This document shows, piece after piece, positions 51,700 to 63,265 of a stretch of DNA of 64,000 nucleotides (positions are counted from its first letter, which is position 1; each line of letters opens with the position of its first letter). The stretch is from Cristatella mucedo. Taxonomy: Eukaryota; Bryozoa; Phylactolaemata; Cristatellidae. The stretch lies in the NCBI GenBank assembly GCA_009760855.2, contig WPIO01000010.1:8471501-8535500 (forward strand), written 5' to 3'. Below the pieces are notes generated by a model that was given only the letters and a program-made list of their open reading frames with translations, was not told the origin of the DNA and searched no databases. A program made the translations under genes and the position numbers.

Positions 51700-54600
51700 G
51701 ACAGATGGAAAACTGGCGAGTTTTTAGCGACGCGTCAACCGGATATACTATTGAAAAGTCTAGCTTGCACGTGACTCTTTATAAAGGCTTCTGAGCTAGA
51801 AGGAAGTTGCTGCCAGTAGCGCCCTCAGCTGCGAAGATTTGCTACTAGTCCTAGAGTAGCCGCTTTGCAACGAGGCCGCGGTCACAATTTCTGCAGCACT
51901 TCTTTCTGGCGGTGCCTCGGTCGCCAGGTCGAGCGGCCTGCCGGACCGCTTCCGCAGAGGACCATCTCTTAGCCGTTTGAGCGCACGCCCCGACACCGAA
52001 CCGTTATCGAGTCGAGTCGCCGCCCAGCTCGGGCTGCTACTTATCAGCGGTTACTCATTCCAAAAAGCTAGGTCAGCGGGGTCAGGCTGTACGCACGCGC
52101 AAGCAGTAGTCGCTTTGCCGTTGGTGATGCTGTCGTCAAACGCGCGTTCCGTTCTTCAGGCGAATCGCGCCATTTACAAATGTTCTTTCAGAATTCCTAA
52201 GAAGTCAGACGATTGTTCTACTCGTTGGTATACTAATTTTTAGATTACAAAAGACGCTTTACGCTTTAGACAGCAATCTTCGATAGCGGAACGCTACGTT
52301 CCAATTCTGCAAAGACAAACATCCCAATCTAAGGCTCAGCTGTAATCCTAAGGGCCGGCGTTAAATCTGTTATTTTGTTTTATCGTTAAAGCTAGTTCGG
52401 AGCATCGAGACTAAGCATTAGCACATTGAAGTTCTACTTCTCTCTCTCTCTCTCTCTCTCCCGATGTAAGTTGCTTTTTTCCTTCAGATTCTCCAGCTTT
52501 GGTCATTTCATTTCGCGTCGTTCGATACGAGTGTTATATTACGTACGCTCTTTAATCAAAAGCATTATAAAGCCCGCGCGCATCCGTATCGTAGAGAAAG
52601 AGAAGCCCTGGTAGCTATAGAATCAGCACGAGTAAGCAGGGCAATTTACATGAACAGAGCTTACAGGTAGATTACTAGAGCGATAAGCATGCGACTTGCA
52701 GGAGAAGGGGGCAAAGATGCCAGCATCTCGTGTTGCTATATACTCGTGTTGATAATATACTATATACTATATACAATATACTCGTGCTGATAATAGCGTA
52801 TTGAAGAGAAAGAGAAGCGCTGTCAATTCAGCTATCCTAAAATCTGGATTCACATTAGAAGATTTTAATTAAAATAAAACAGGAGCACTCCTCAAAAAAT
52901 GTATTAACCCTGGACGCTAAGTAATCGATTAACGGCCGAAAGGTTTTTGCTAGAGTCCACTCAAACAACGATTAGGGTTACGATCTTCAGAAGTTATGTA
53001 AGAGCGTAATCAACTGGGCCGGCTGCTATTGGCGAGGAGGCGCTGATGTGTGTCAGGAAGAGGAAGGAGAAGAGCATGCCGGGTCGGCTGAGAGGAGGGA
53101 TATGGAGCAGAGGTCAGGAGGTCAGAGGTGGAGACGGCTCGTTCTGGACGATTACCTCCCGTCACGCTTGACAGGCGGAGTGCTATATTACGTTACTATC
53201 ACATAGTAATTAATATCCAATTATGCATGGCTCCTAATTTTTATGACAGGTCATTTGCTCATCCTAACATAGAATTTAAAAACTGGCCGTCAAGTATGGC
53301 TCGCCCGTCGAGCATGTCAGCTGTGCTTTGGGCTTCGCACGCAAGGGTCATTTGTAGTCGGCGCTTGGAGCCAGAAGGTAGAAGTAGTACGCTATGGCCA
53401 GTGCTGCCTACTCGCGTCGCCCAGTAACTTTAAAGTAGACTGTTCTAGCTTAACGATGTGAACATGCAATATTAAGAAAGTCTTAAAGCGCTCGGATAGA
53501 TATTTTTTATCCTCTTAGCTCGCTATGCACTTACTGTTGCTGGTATCGCCATCCCCTGGCTCCGACCTGACTCTCGGTCACGACTTCGTGTTCACCATAA
53601 ATGAAATGGCTTCGATGCAGTCATGCAACTGTTTCATCCGTTGAACGTATTAGATTCTGCCTTGGCATAGTTAATAAGTTGTAGTTAGTAGTAGAAAATA
53701 TTTCGCCCAGTAAATGCACAGCGATTCAGTAATTCGAGGCTTCCACTTGGGCTAAGCTTCTCAGATCAGATACAGCCATAATCAGTAGACAATAGCGTTA
53801 ATTTTCGGTTTGATAAACCCTATCGGAAGCAGTAAGAGACGAGCTCATTTCTCTAATCCTCTTTAAATCTCTAGACATCTCGCGAGACATGTGCTAAAAG
53901 CAAGTTCGCAGGAAAGCTGCAGTCTGAGGGCAAGTTCAAAGTACTCGTATATAATACCAAACCAGCACGCTACTAAATTCTTGACTCAGGTTTTGTTTCT
54001 GAACAGAGCAATTACATTTGTCCAGCCATCACCCGCAGAAAGCCAGCAACATGTTCCACTGTTAATTTTGTCCGCAGCTCTGGAAGCGTACCTGTGGTTA
54101 TCGTCCATTGTCCGTTCAGCTCATTACGAAAGTAAAGTCGATATGCCCACCACGAGTCGAATTTCAAATGGCTATGCTCAAACCAAACAATCACCGCCGA
54201 TAGTGAGGGTGGTTGGGATGTGTGTCATCAAATCCGATTAGCCTCGGCTAGCTCAGGTACGATTCTAATTAAAACTCGCCGTGCATTGCACTTGCAGCGC
54301 TCGGCTTGACTTAAGAAAAAAACGTGTGAATTTTAATATCCGGAGAGGCTGCATTATTGTGATCAGCGGCGACTCGATCCAGGCAAAATCTGGCTTATCC
54401 GGAAATCCGCGGCTTCCAAGCTCTGCTTTTGACCAGCAGCGGTGGGCGATGTAACAACTCACCAAAAAATCTCGGAACAAGCCTGGCTTGCATGGCTGGT
54501 GGCGTAGTTGCCGGCTACGCCAAGCTTTCCTTACTCTTAGATTGTATTTTTCTATATTCCTGTTTCACCCTAGGTCGGCTAGAGACGGCTCTACTACATT

Positions 54601-55614
54601 GCCCCGTCCTCGGCGTGAAAATGTGTCGCCAAAATAGAGTCGAATTCATTCCACTTTGATCGAGCGGTTTCGCCTGCTTTTCGATCGTCACACTTCCGCC
54701 GGCTTCGCGAAATTATTTTAAGTGTTTCAGACCCAAGTGTATTATGACAAGCCATGCCGACTCCTAAAAAGCAATGCGTGTCGAGTCTCGTCACTATGGT
54801 GGGGGCGTCTGGCAGGGTCCTAGATCGGATCCGGAGCGCGACCCAAGGATTGCAGGCTCACCGAATTTTCAAGGACGCGATCGGATCGGTGAATCGCTAT
54901 GGGCTCTGTCTAACAACTGCAGCAATCCTGAGCATGCTGCACAGACTTGAGTGGTCGGGTCTGCAAGCCCGGTGCGGGTTATTCCCAAGGCTATCAAGGC
55001 AGTTCACCTGTTAAAGTTAGCTCATCTCTACCCCACTAGTGAAGTCGTCGCCGACGGCGATGATTCTAATCAACCATGCTCAAGTGTACCTGTCAACCGA
55101 GACGAGTGCACCATTTAAAGTTATGCATCTACTCATTTGGTGCTTACCCATAGTAAGCTTAACCGTAGTGGTGTAATGATTTAATCCCGAGGCAGATTAG
55201 TCAATGACATCTGTAAAGTGCTTAAGAAGAGATTCAATTCTCTGATAGCCCTTATATAAATGTATTAATACTATTATCAATGATCTTCTTAGAAAAGCTA
55301 GATATTGGTTGGAACGAAATGCACCAAGACATTACTGAAGCCGTCAGCTATTCTAAGGACCCGTTGGTCAGCGAGAAGTCAGCACGGGTGACCGAAACCC
55401 TCGGCGACCTCTTTTTGTTTCGGTAAGGGTATACGCTAGCACTAAGAACAATCCTCGCCATGGAGCCAGCTCCCTATTAGAAGAACAAGCTCTGGGAGAT
55501 TGATAATTTCAGTGCTGCCATGCATGCTCATAACGGACATAAAGGATCTCCAGATGAATCGTCGGACTCTGCTTGCCAATCCACTCCACGACATTGCTGG
55601 TAGGCCGGCGGACC
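51700..55614. other. Intergenic stretch with nothing recognised
   Basis: AT-balanced sequence between the CpG-rich block and the SLC6 stop codon. It contains a short (CT)n run at about 52437-52460 and a decayed LINE tail near 55205-55270. An 86-codon frame at 54754-55014 has no recognisable motif. Confidence 0.7.
55205..55270 (+). repeat. Stand-alone LINE/SINE 3' tail
   Basis: CTGTAAAGTGCTTAAGAAGA, GATTCAATTCTCTGATAGCC and CTTATATAAATGTATTAATA match the shared tail in diverged form. Confidence 0.65.
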
Positions 55615-58600
55615 TCATAGTTCTTCTTCATCAAGGTGTAGAGGCATCTCCGACCCAGTAATTACGACATTAGGGAGCTCCTCTTCGTCGATGTCAGCTG
55701 GAGACTTGATCGGGTGACCGTGATGCTGACGTATGAGCTCGGTTGCCGGACCCCAGTCTTTACTAGGCCTGCAAAGCTGCTTTATGGTCTGCAGCAACAG
55801 GAATATGCATGCAAGTCACAGCATGGCTGCCCACTCTTATTCAGCAGGTAAGACGCGTGACACCGATGCAAACGTTTAAGTTACGGACATAACCCACCCC
55901 GTTAAAGTTCAAATGGCTACCAAAAATGACACTGGGCAAAAAAATCATTTCTTGTCAGCTAGACATATGAGACTTTGGTATTTGGGTGTGGATACGCAAA
56001 CATTTGAAACCGGCTGGTGTACAGATGAGTTTTAAGCTGCCATAAATGAGCAGAGTTAAGGACACCACTTCATGCGGCAATTACGAAATGCTTTAACTTC
56101 AAAGCAGATGACATCTCTTCTGTACGGTACGTGTGAATCACGTTTCTTCGAGACAGACACTCATTGAGGAACGCCTGTATGCACCCACACTCTTTCCTCC
56201 CATCCCCCACAGAAGCTACCCACCGCGTGCCGATACCTACTTTCTAAATAAGATGCATACTGGACGGCTGCACAAAACCGTATTCTTTTTTATAATTCAC
56301 TGATACAATATTTTGGCATTGTAACAATGTGACACTCGATTAGTACGATTTTGATTCATTCTTGATCGGAATGGGGTGTATTGGACTTGGCAGCTCGTGG
56401 AAATCACAAGAAGGAAAGCAGAAGAGTTGTGTTTTCACTGGCAATCATTCAAACTTTCGCTAGCCTACCGTGAGCGTTCAATTGAGTTCAAAACTGGCTG
56501 ACTGGGCCAGCTCAACACCTGCACGCAAATTTCTGCAAATAATTTATTATTAGCTTAGCCATACGCCTTCAGTCGGTGCCTATTTTTCAGTATACTTTTT
56601 CACTAAGAGAACTGTTACGCTAAGAGTTCTGACGTTCTTCACGGTATCTATAAAGGCATTATTAACCTTAAAAGATTTTGAGATGTCAGGTATCAGGGCC
56701 CAATATGCCGCCCTGATTAGGCACAAGGGTAAGGTACTCGCCTCCTACGACCAAGACTGTGGGCTCGAGTCTTGCGTGCGTATATAAAGCGCACGGATAG
56801 AGATTAGATTATCTTAAAGTGCCATACGAATAAATTATATTTTACTTAAGAAGCTGAAGTGTCCCTAAAAGAGCAAAATTCTTCACCAATTTTGCTCCCT
56901 GCTGGCGTCAGACACTGGACGACAGATGATAGATAAGATTCTGGCTAAGATTCAGTTGAAGGCTGCTGCAATGGCTGCCACATGGCACTATAGCGTAGAT
57001 GTGGCTCGTAGGCATGCCCCAAATAGCATTGCGGCGCAGCAGCTGAGGAAGTGGGCACCTGGCCATGTCCATGTGCCACCCACTCTCGAATCGCTACTTG
57101 CCGCAGGCATGTACACTTGACAAGAAGGACATTAGAGCGTGACGACCTGGCCCGTGTTCTTGCCAAGCGCTACAGCAGCATCTAGATCAGCCGTCGTTCA
57201 GCTGTGCGTCTGCTCAGGGGAGGGAAGCTTGCCTGCTCGTCAGTGTGTTGGTAGCGCACCGCTCAGTTTGCCTTTGGTTGCCCTGTCCTGTTAGCTAGCC
57301 GGTCTGGCTTAGTGATCAATAGAGAGGTTGATCTGTATCCTCTGTAACTCCACAAAGATATGCCGACAAAGCAGTTGTTACGGGGGGGCTGTCGCAGAAC
57401 CCAAGTTGTTTTTAAAGTGTTTTTTCTCTGAGGGAGCTTTATCAAACGTATTATTATTATTATTTATAGTATAGATTAGTTAGCTAAAGACTTTTTTTGA
57501 TCTCATGAGCAAAGAAATAATCAAGCTCATGCTTTAGTGATTGGAAAAATATCCTTCGAGTCCACAGTGTAGTCGATAGAGTAAATATAATAATAATAAT
57601 ATTATTACGATAATTGTGACATTTTAAATCGCCGTCACATAACGAAATGTTTTCATTTATAGATATTCTTTAAAAACTAAAGATCTTTTAAGGCACTTTG
57701 CATATGCTTGAACGTATCAATCGATTGGTCATAAAGATGTACATTTGTAGCACACATAAGGTCATACCGGACAATTAACTTGGGCGGAGCAAATGCTTCG
57801 CGAAACAGGTGGGGTTTAGCTCCTTTTTAATGTCGAAATGTGACCGTGATAAGTAGTTAGGCTGTTTTAGTTTTGCAATGAATTTCACGAAGATCGATCT
57901 GATAGAGATTATAGGCATAGCTAAACCTTCAGAATTAAAGGTGCTGTTACAGGCAGAAGCCCTAGAAAAAAGATGAGAGTGATGGAACATAAGTAATGTA
58001 GCAATAATATAGACCGGCTTAAAAGGTTATGCTATAGCCGGGGGTGTTAGAGAAAAGGTTTTGGTAGAAGTATGAAAGTGGTTTTAATTGTCTAGGTACT
58101 GTATTGCAAGGTTTGGCAACAATCTGTACTCGAAAGAACGGGAGAGCTAACTTCTTCCCCTCAGGGAGAGGGAGAGAAAGAAACAGAAAGAGAGACAGAG
58201 ACAGAGGAGGGAGGGGAGAGAGGGAGGGAGGGAAAGAGGGAGAGGGAGGGGACCCGAAGAAGGCAAGTGGAGGCTGAAACAGAATGTCGTCTGCTTAGAT
58301 AAAATCAGGCCTCGAATGAGAAACGTGGTGTCCTGTCTTCGGCCCTATGCTTTTCCGATGCCTGGGCCCGGTATAGAAATCGAAGCCCAAAACGCTTAGA
58401 GGTTGTCGTTTGCGGTTGTCCATTGCAGTTGTCGTTTGCAGTACTGTTTTTGATGCATGCTACCACTAACCATTCGATCATGCTTCCTTTGCAGCAAATG
58501 TAAAGTGCCTAGAAAGAGATTGAGTTCTCTGAGGGCGCTATATCAAATGTATTATTATTATTACTATTATTATTATGAGATGACGGCTTGTCTATTTCTA

Positions 58601-61600
58601 TCGAAGAATTAGTTTGCTGGAAAAAACTCGTCGAAAAGCATTACTCCTCGCTATGCTTCCTAGAAGCTGCCCGAGCCCATGCCATGCACAGAGCAGTCAG
58701 TCGTTCGGTGTGAGGCACCAAAGCCTACGAGTAGGTATTTATAATATCACCCTTTGAGGAAGAAACCTCTATCCAGGCGCTTCACAAATCGTTGCAAGAG
58801 AGGCAATAAGCAAGAGTTAATTGCAAGCAAGGTGTAATAATAATAATTTTTTAGACAACATGCTGAAGCACACAAGCATCATGCTTAGACAAACATTAAA
58901 AAGCACACAAGATGACACTTATGGGCATCGGCTAGCAGGACCGCTGGTTAGTAAAATGCACTCTTGCAGATGATTAAAGGTACATGCCGTGAGTCTTGAA
59001 TAAAGAGAAGTGCAGTAGTCTAGATGCAATGTTTTACAAATGGATGAACTAGTTTGGCTTATATACTCCTGTCTAAGCAGGCCCTCGTTTTGGCAAAGTT
59101 CTTCAGCTGAAAGTAGGCATACTTTATATTGGAGGCAAGGTGCTCATCCAAGGACAAGTCACTTTGGAACAGCACGCCCAGATTGTGGGCAGATGGCATG
59201 GTAGGGATACTAAGTGAGCCAATCTAGAACATAGGGTATTTCAACTTAAGGATGACGATAGGCTTTACATACCTAAGAGATTGATCCTGTCGTCAGGAAG
59301 CTAGTTACCATGCAAGCGCCGATGTTATCAATGCAAGCTGCATGTGAATTAAGTGAGTCGGATGCAGAGTAAGGCTGAGAAGGATCAAATGATGGGTAGA
59401 GTTGAGTGTCGTAAGCATAGAAATGAAAGCCAATAGTGAGATAGGCGATGACATCGGCCAACAAAAGAGAAAGAAAATAGCGAAAGCAGGTGGCCAAAGA
59501 ATGAACCCCGAGGGACCCTCGTACTTTAAATACTGCCTGAATGACCACCAGCCATTCACATCTAAATTATGATATCTCCCGTAAGGTAGGAATTAACCCA
59601 GTTTATCACTCACTGTACCAGGGATAACTAGACATGCCAAGAGGCGCTTCAAAAAGATCATTTAGTCTATGGTGTCAAATGCTAAAAAGAGATCTAGGAT
59701 AAGTAACATACGTGAATATTTTGTTTAAGACTTTTTGTCATGCCGTTAAGCAAGAAGTGGGTGAATCTTAAGATAGGGTTCATTAAGACATTCCTCGTTT
59801 GTGAGCTTTGTAATTGCTATCCTGTTCATTGAGTTTTTCTAGTTTGAAACTGTCTGGGAAGAGAGGTGAAGAACGAACTTAATAAATGCCTTGAGGTAAT
59901 TACCAATGCAAATTTGCGAATGAGAATATGAAGACTAACATGTTGAGATATTTATATCCTGTATACACGAATGAAACTACAGTATATTGTGCCTGTACAT
60001 GTATATTAAATTTATTCACAGCCAGTAGAGTGTCTTGAATCGAATAGTATAGAAAGAGAGAAGTATAATTACAAATACCATCTAAAGAATCAACCTTCCT
60101 GTATGTACTAACCTCTAAGATGGTTCCATTTCTAGATTTCATGATGAGGTGAATGGCATAGATTGGCACTGGCAGGATGCAGACAGATGTCATCATCCAA
60201 CCCAACATGTCTGTCCACCATGGCATCTTGACCTTGTTGTATGAAAGTCGCTGGAACTCGATAAAAGTGAAGATAAGTATAAACTAGAAAGTAGAAACCA
60301 TGTCTCCTCCATTATATGAACTCGTGATGCCAACTTTCTGAAAACATAGGTGATTCTGAGCTAATTATAAAGAGCAGCCAATCAAAATCACTTACCATGA
60401 TGACAGCCGGAGAAATGAATCGCCAACATATTATCCACCAAACTGACGGCTTGCTTCCGAGCATTGCTTCTATATTTTGTGAAAACTGTGGAATGCCTAG
60501 CGAAATTAATAAAAATTACTTCGATACCGATTGAATTTAAGATTAGTGGACTAACAGGTAATCTCAAACCTACCTCAGGAAAGTCACCTGGAAGCCAACA
60601 TACAGCCGGAGAAGACTGATGAATACCTTGTGATCCTACTTTCAATACTCCTGCATTTAGACACCGTCTGGCAAAGATGCAGCCTGCACCAAAAAGTAAG
60701 CCATCTGCCTCATGGCTATAGTGCCGAGGACTATGAGATGCACTTAGTACTACTAATTCCCTTTGCAGCAAATGTAGAGCGCCTAGAAAGTTCTCTGAGG
60801 GCGCTTTATCAAGTACATTATTATTATTATTTTTATTACTGTAAAGATTGCCATCGAAGGCATTTCATTCCTTCAAATGCCCTAATACAGCTGCATGTGA
60901 TGAATGTAGGCCCCTATGCCCTGCCACTCCTTTAAAGGTGCACAGCCAGCCTCAGCTTAACAGTTACTGCAAACAATTCTGGCTCTTCAAATATACGTCA
61001 TTCCAAGTGGAGGCAAAACATGACAAAAACCAAGAAATAACAAATTTAATCTCTGCAAAGCTGATACGAGAATGAGTAAGAAAATTCCAGGTAAGCTGAC
61101 ACAGCTGGGCCTGCATCCGGTATTGAAGACTAACCGAAATAACTGACCAATAGTCTCACAATTAAAAACGACAAAAATATCGCCTTCCGTGGTACTTAAT
61201 GCTGACAGTTTTTACTTTAGCATGAAACGATCTCTCAACACCTGGTTTGTGAAGGTATTGCTGAACCGATTGATCTTTCAAGACCACTGGTTTATTGAAC
61301 TCAGCATAAGACCTATCTCTGATTTCTATAGATTTACCGTTCATATGAACCCCACGTCATTCGCATTTTATGTAACTAAGTGCAGACAGTACTACATCAT
61401 GATTCTTCCATACTGACTGCACTGGGGTTCGATCTATACTGGGTACTGTGTGTGAAAATCCATATTAGTACAGAAAAAGAGAGAGAGAGAGCGTGCGGGA
61501 AATGAGTCACCATTTCCGGAATCATAGAAATGAGCAGGTTAAACTTATTCTGGTCTCTACTTTCGGTGGCCATTGATTACAATCCAGATTTAGAGGCAGC

Positions 61601-63265
61601 TTGCATAGCACCAAATAGATCCAGCTAATGGTTCGGCTAAATCATTGCAATTTGCAGGTCTAATTTTGACGAAAGCAGTGAATGTTAGTTTTACTTAATT
61701 ATCGTGTGAGCTCGCAGAGGACTCGGTGGACAAGACAAGGTCACATGCACTTTCTTGCAATTTGCAAAATGAAGTGAAGCTTGCCGTAGTACTCGAAGGC
61801 TTCGGGTTGGCTCCTGAGCTATCGGCATTGGCTGGAGGAGGTGACCTCTATGTGTCTCACAGGCAGCAGATTTATGCATTTACTACAGCGCCACCTAAAG
61901 GCACTGCTGCCTGCCTGTAGATTCTCTTTAGTAGGCCCAGTAAACTGCAATTCATGCACGCTACCTTTGCTCCAATGCTACCGTGGCTGATGCCGGATAG
62001 GGGACAACCTTTGGCTATTTGAAGTGCCCTGCATGAACAGGTAGCAAGGCAACATGCTGCTATTGATGTGCTAGTAGTAAAAAAAAGTGCAACATGTTGA
62101 TCCTGGCATTCAGCAGCACCAGCACCAGCAGCACCGGCAGCAGCAGCAGTGGAAGCAGCAATTTTACAGACGGTCATTAAAGTAGCTGTAGCATATTTAT
62201 CATCAGCAAATGGGATGGAGAGTAAGAAGCTTAGCAGGCAGCTTCGGAGCAAAAAACCAGCACCAGGCTCGAACTTCCCACACGATCAAGCAACAGAGTA
62301 TCAAGACCCACGGCGCCGGGGTAGCACGAATAGAGACACACGGCAAAGACCTTACAAATAGCCTTACAGATAGCCTTTGCTTAGATTCACCGAGTTCGTG
62401 CACGAGGAGAATGCCTCAACATGACGGGCTACGTAGAAGAATCGACCGAAAAATATCATCAAACCGCTTGGGATAGTCATTTTACCCGTTTGACTAAGCA
62501 TCAGTCACGAGACAAAAACATGCTCTCGGTTGATGGGTGAACCGATCTAAATAAATAAATATTAGCTGATTTAACAGCCTCATTTTCGGCAGAAGAATCT
62601 TAATGGCTATCACCACTGCTTCCAGTTGGCAATATTGGATTGCCCACTGCAGGATTCGAACCCACGACCTTGGTTTTGAGGAGGAAGCACCTTACCTCTT
62701 GGACTATCACGTTCTACCGTACAAAGCCATTGTGGCGTCACGATAAATGGAGCAAAAGAAATAAGAAAATAAGGCAAGTTGCAAGATAAGCTACCATCAG
62801 CATTCCTGCTTACCATATACCCAAGCGATGACGAGGCACTCGATTAGACAGATGATCATTGTATTGTAAGAGGCTGCATAGTTGTCTACCATTTGCAGCA
62901 CATACATGCCACCCTGAAATGAGTTTGAGACGGGGTTAAGAAGTAACATCGCACTAAATATTTTATTTCCAATTATTTCAGTCACCTGCACTGTCAGATC
63001 GAACAGCCAGTGCCTCACTCAAAAGTCCAGAAACCGGATGGCTTCACAGCCATCAAGGATCAGTGCTGATCAAGCAAACAGCATGGCCATTCAATCGCAC
63101 CACTTGGAATGAAGCACCAATGCTGACCTGGGTGCACATCGGAAGTGCCAGCAGGAACATTGCGACACAAATGACTGCAACGATGCTGCTGGATCGCCAG
63201 CCAACACGCAGGTGCTTTGGGTACAGATCCAGCAGGAACGAGTGCATTGTGGTCACAATGCTGAA
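55615..63265 (-). CDS. SLC6 sodium-dependent transporter, C-terminal half (5' exons outside the window)
   Basis: Na+/Cl--coupled plasma-membrane symporter of the neurotransmitter/amino-acid transporter family. Exons in transcript order: 63265-63128, 62913-62814, 60496-60396, 60283-60113 and 55788-55615 (stop TGA); all are in phase, 227 aa in total. Exon 1 here covers FSIVTTMHSFLLDLYPKHLR and a membrane helix ending LALPMCTQ. It continues as GGMYVLQMVDNYAASYN and CLIECLVIAWVYGIPQFSQN (family hallmarks GGMYV and WVYG-F). Next come IEAMLGSKPSVWWIICWRFI, two further helices with MPWWTDMLGW, and a tail with RPSKDWGPA ending LHLDEEEL. These correspond to roughly TM8-TM12 plus the cytoplasmic tail. 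The substrate cannot be told from this half, because the TM1, TM3 and TM6 binding residues are missing; a glycine/GABA/amino-acid-type transporter is the best guess. Confidence 0.9.
56713..56843 (+). repeat. SINE family A copy, diverged
   Basis: GGTAAGGTACTCGCC, GACTGTGGGCTCGAGTCTTG, AAAGCGCACGGATAGAGATT, AAAGTGCC and AATAAATTATATTTTA. The A-box side is poorly preserved. Confidence 0.7.
58162..58253 (+). repeat. Impure purine (GA/GGA) tract
   Basis: About 90 bases of almost only A and G on the plus strand, made of GGGA and GAGA units with a few C interruptions. Confidence 0.9.
58470..58575 (+). repeat. Stand-alone LINE 3' tail, well preserved
   Basis: Begins in the LINE 3' UTR (ACCATTCGATCATGCTTCCT, TTGCAGCAAATG). 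It continues through AAAGTGCCTAGAAAGAGATT / GAGGGCGCTATATC to (ATT)n, with no ORF part. Confidence 0.8.
58840..59790 (-). mobile_element. LINE family 1 polymerase remnant, reversed
   Basis: Minus-strand frames include a GFILWPPAFAIFFLF block and DVIAYLTIGFHFYAYDTQLY, then DPSQPYSASDSLNSHAACID. This is the L2/CR1 reverse-transcriptase catalytic region, where FYADD has become FYAYD, removing a catalytic aspartate. Lower coordinates continue into the SDLSLDEHLA/YFQLKNFAK region. Several frameshifts and stops show it is dead. Confidence 0.8.
60740..60840 (+). repeat. Stand-alone LINE 3' tail
   Basis: ACTAATTCCCTTTGCAGCAA, TGTAGAGCGCCTAGAAAGTT, CTCTGAGGGCGCTTTATCAA and (ATT)n. Ten bases of the usual inner stem are deleted, while the outer AGCGCC/GGCGCT stem is intact. 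It lies in an SLC6 intron. Confidence 0.8.
62566..62725 (-). repeat. SINE family B copy, reversed
   Basis: TAGCTGATTTAACAGCCTCA, GGCAGAAGAATCTTAATGGC, CAGTTGGCAATATTGGATTG and GGATTCGAACCCACGACCTT (complement of a good B box). It ends about 90 bases from the SLC6 exon at 62814-62913. Confidence 0.75.

Larger units (their letters stand above)
46600..51700. promoter_or_regulatory. Five-kilobase CpG-rich block, gene unidentified
   Basis: Dense in GC and CpG compared with flanks on both sides, like the UCP4 promoter block but four times longer. Many open frames appear by composition alone and are not supported by any protein family; one long frame runs straight through a SINE. A strong minus-strand donor (CAG|GTAAGT) lies at 50003/50002. 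The block could hold the 5' end of the calponin-family gene, or of an unrecognised transcript. Both are inferences from position. Confidence 0.45.
55789..60112 (-). other. SLC6 last intron (4.3 kb), transposon-filled
   Basis: Separates the final exon from the TM11-12 exon. It holds SINE A (56713-56843), a purine tract, a stand-alone LINE tail and a reversed LINE family 1 polymerase remnant. A 64-codon plus-strand frame at 56926-57120 is unassigned. Confidence 0.8.

Noticed and set aside
54754-55014. 86-codon plus-strand frame
   Set aside because: No recognised motif and no splice partners; its length is within chance expectation.
56926-57120. 64-codon plus-strand frame in the SLC6 intron
   Set aside because: No family recognised; it could be a remnant of an uncharacterised repeat, but I found no second copy in the window.
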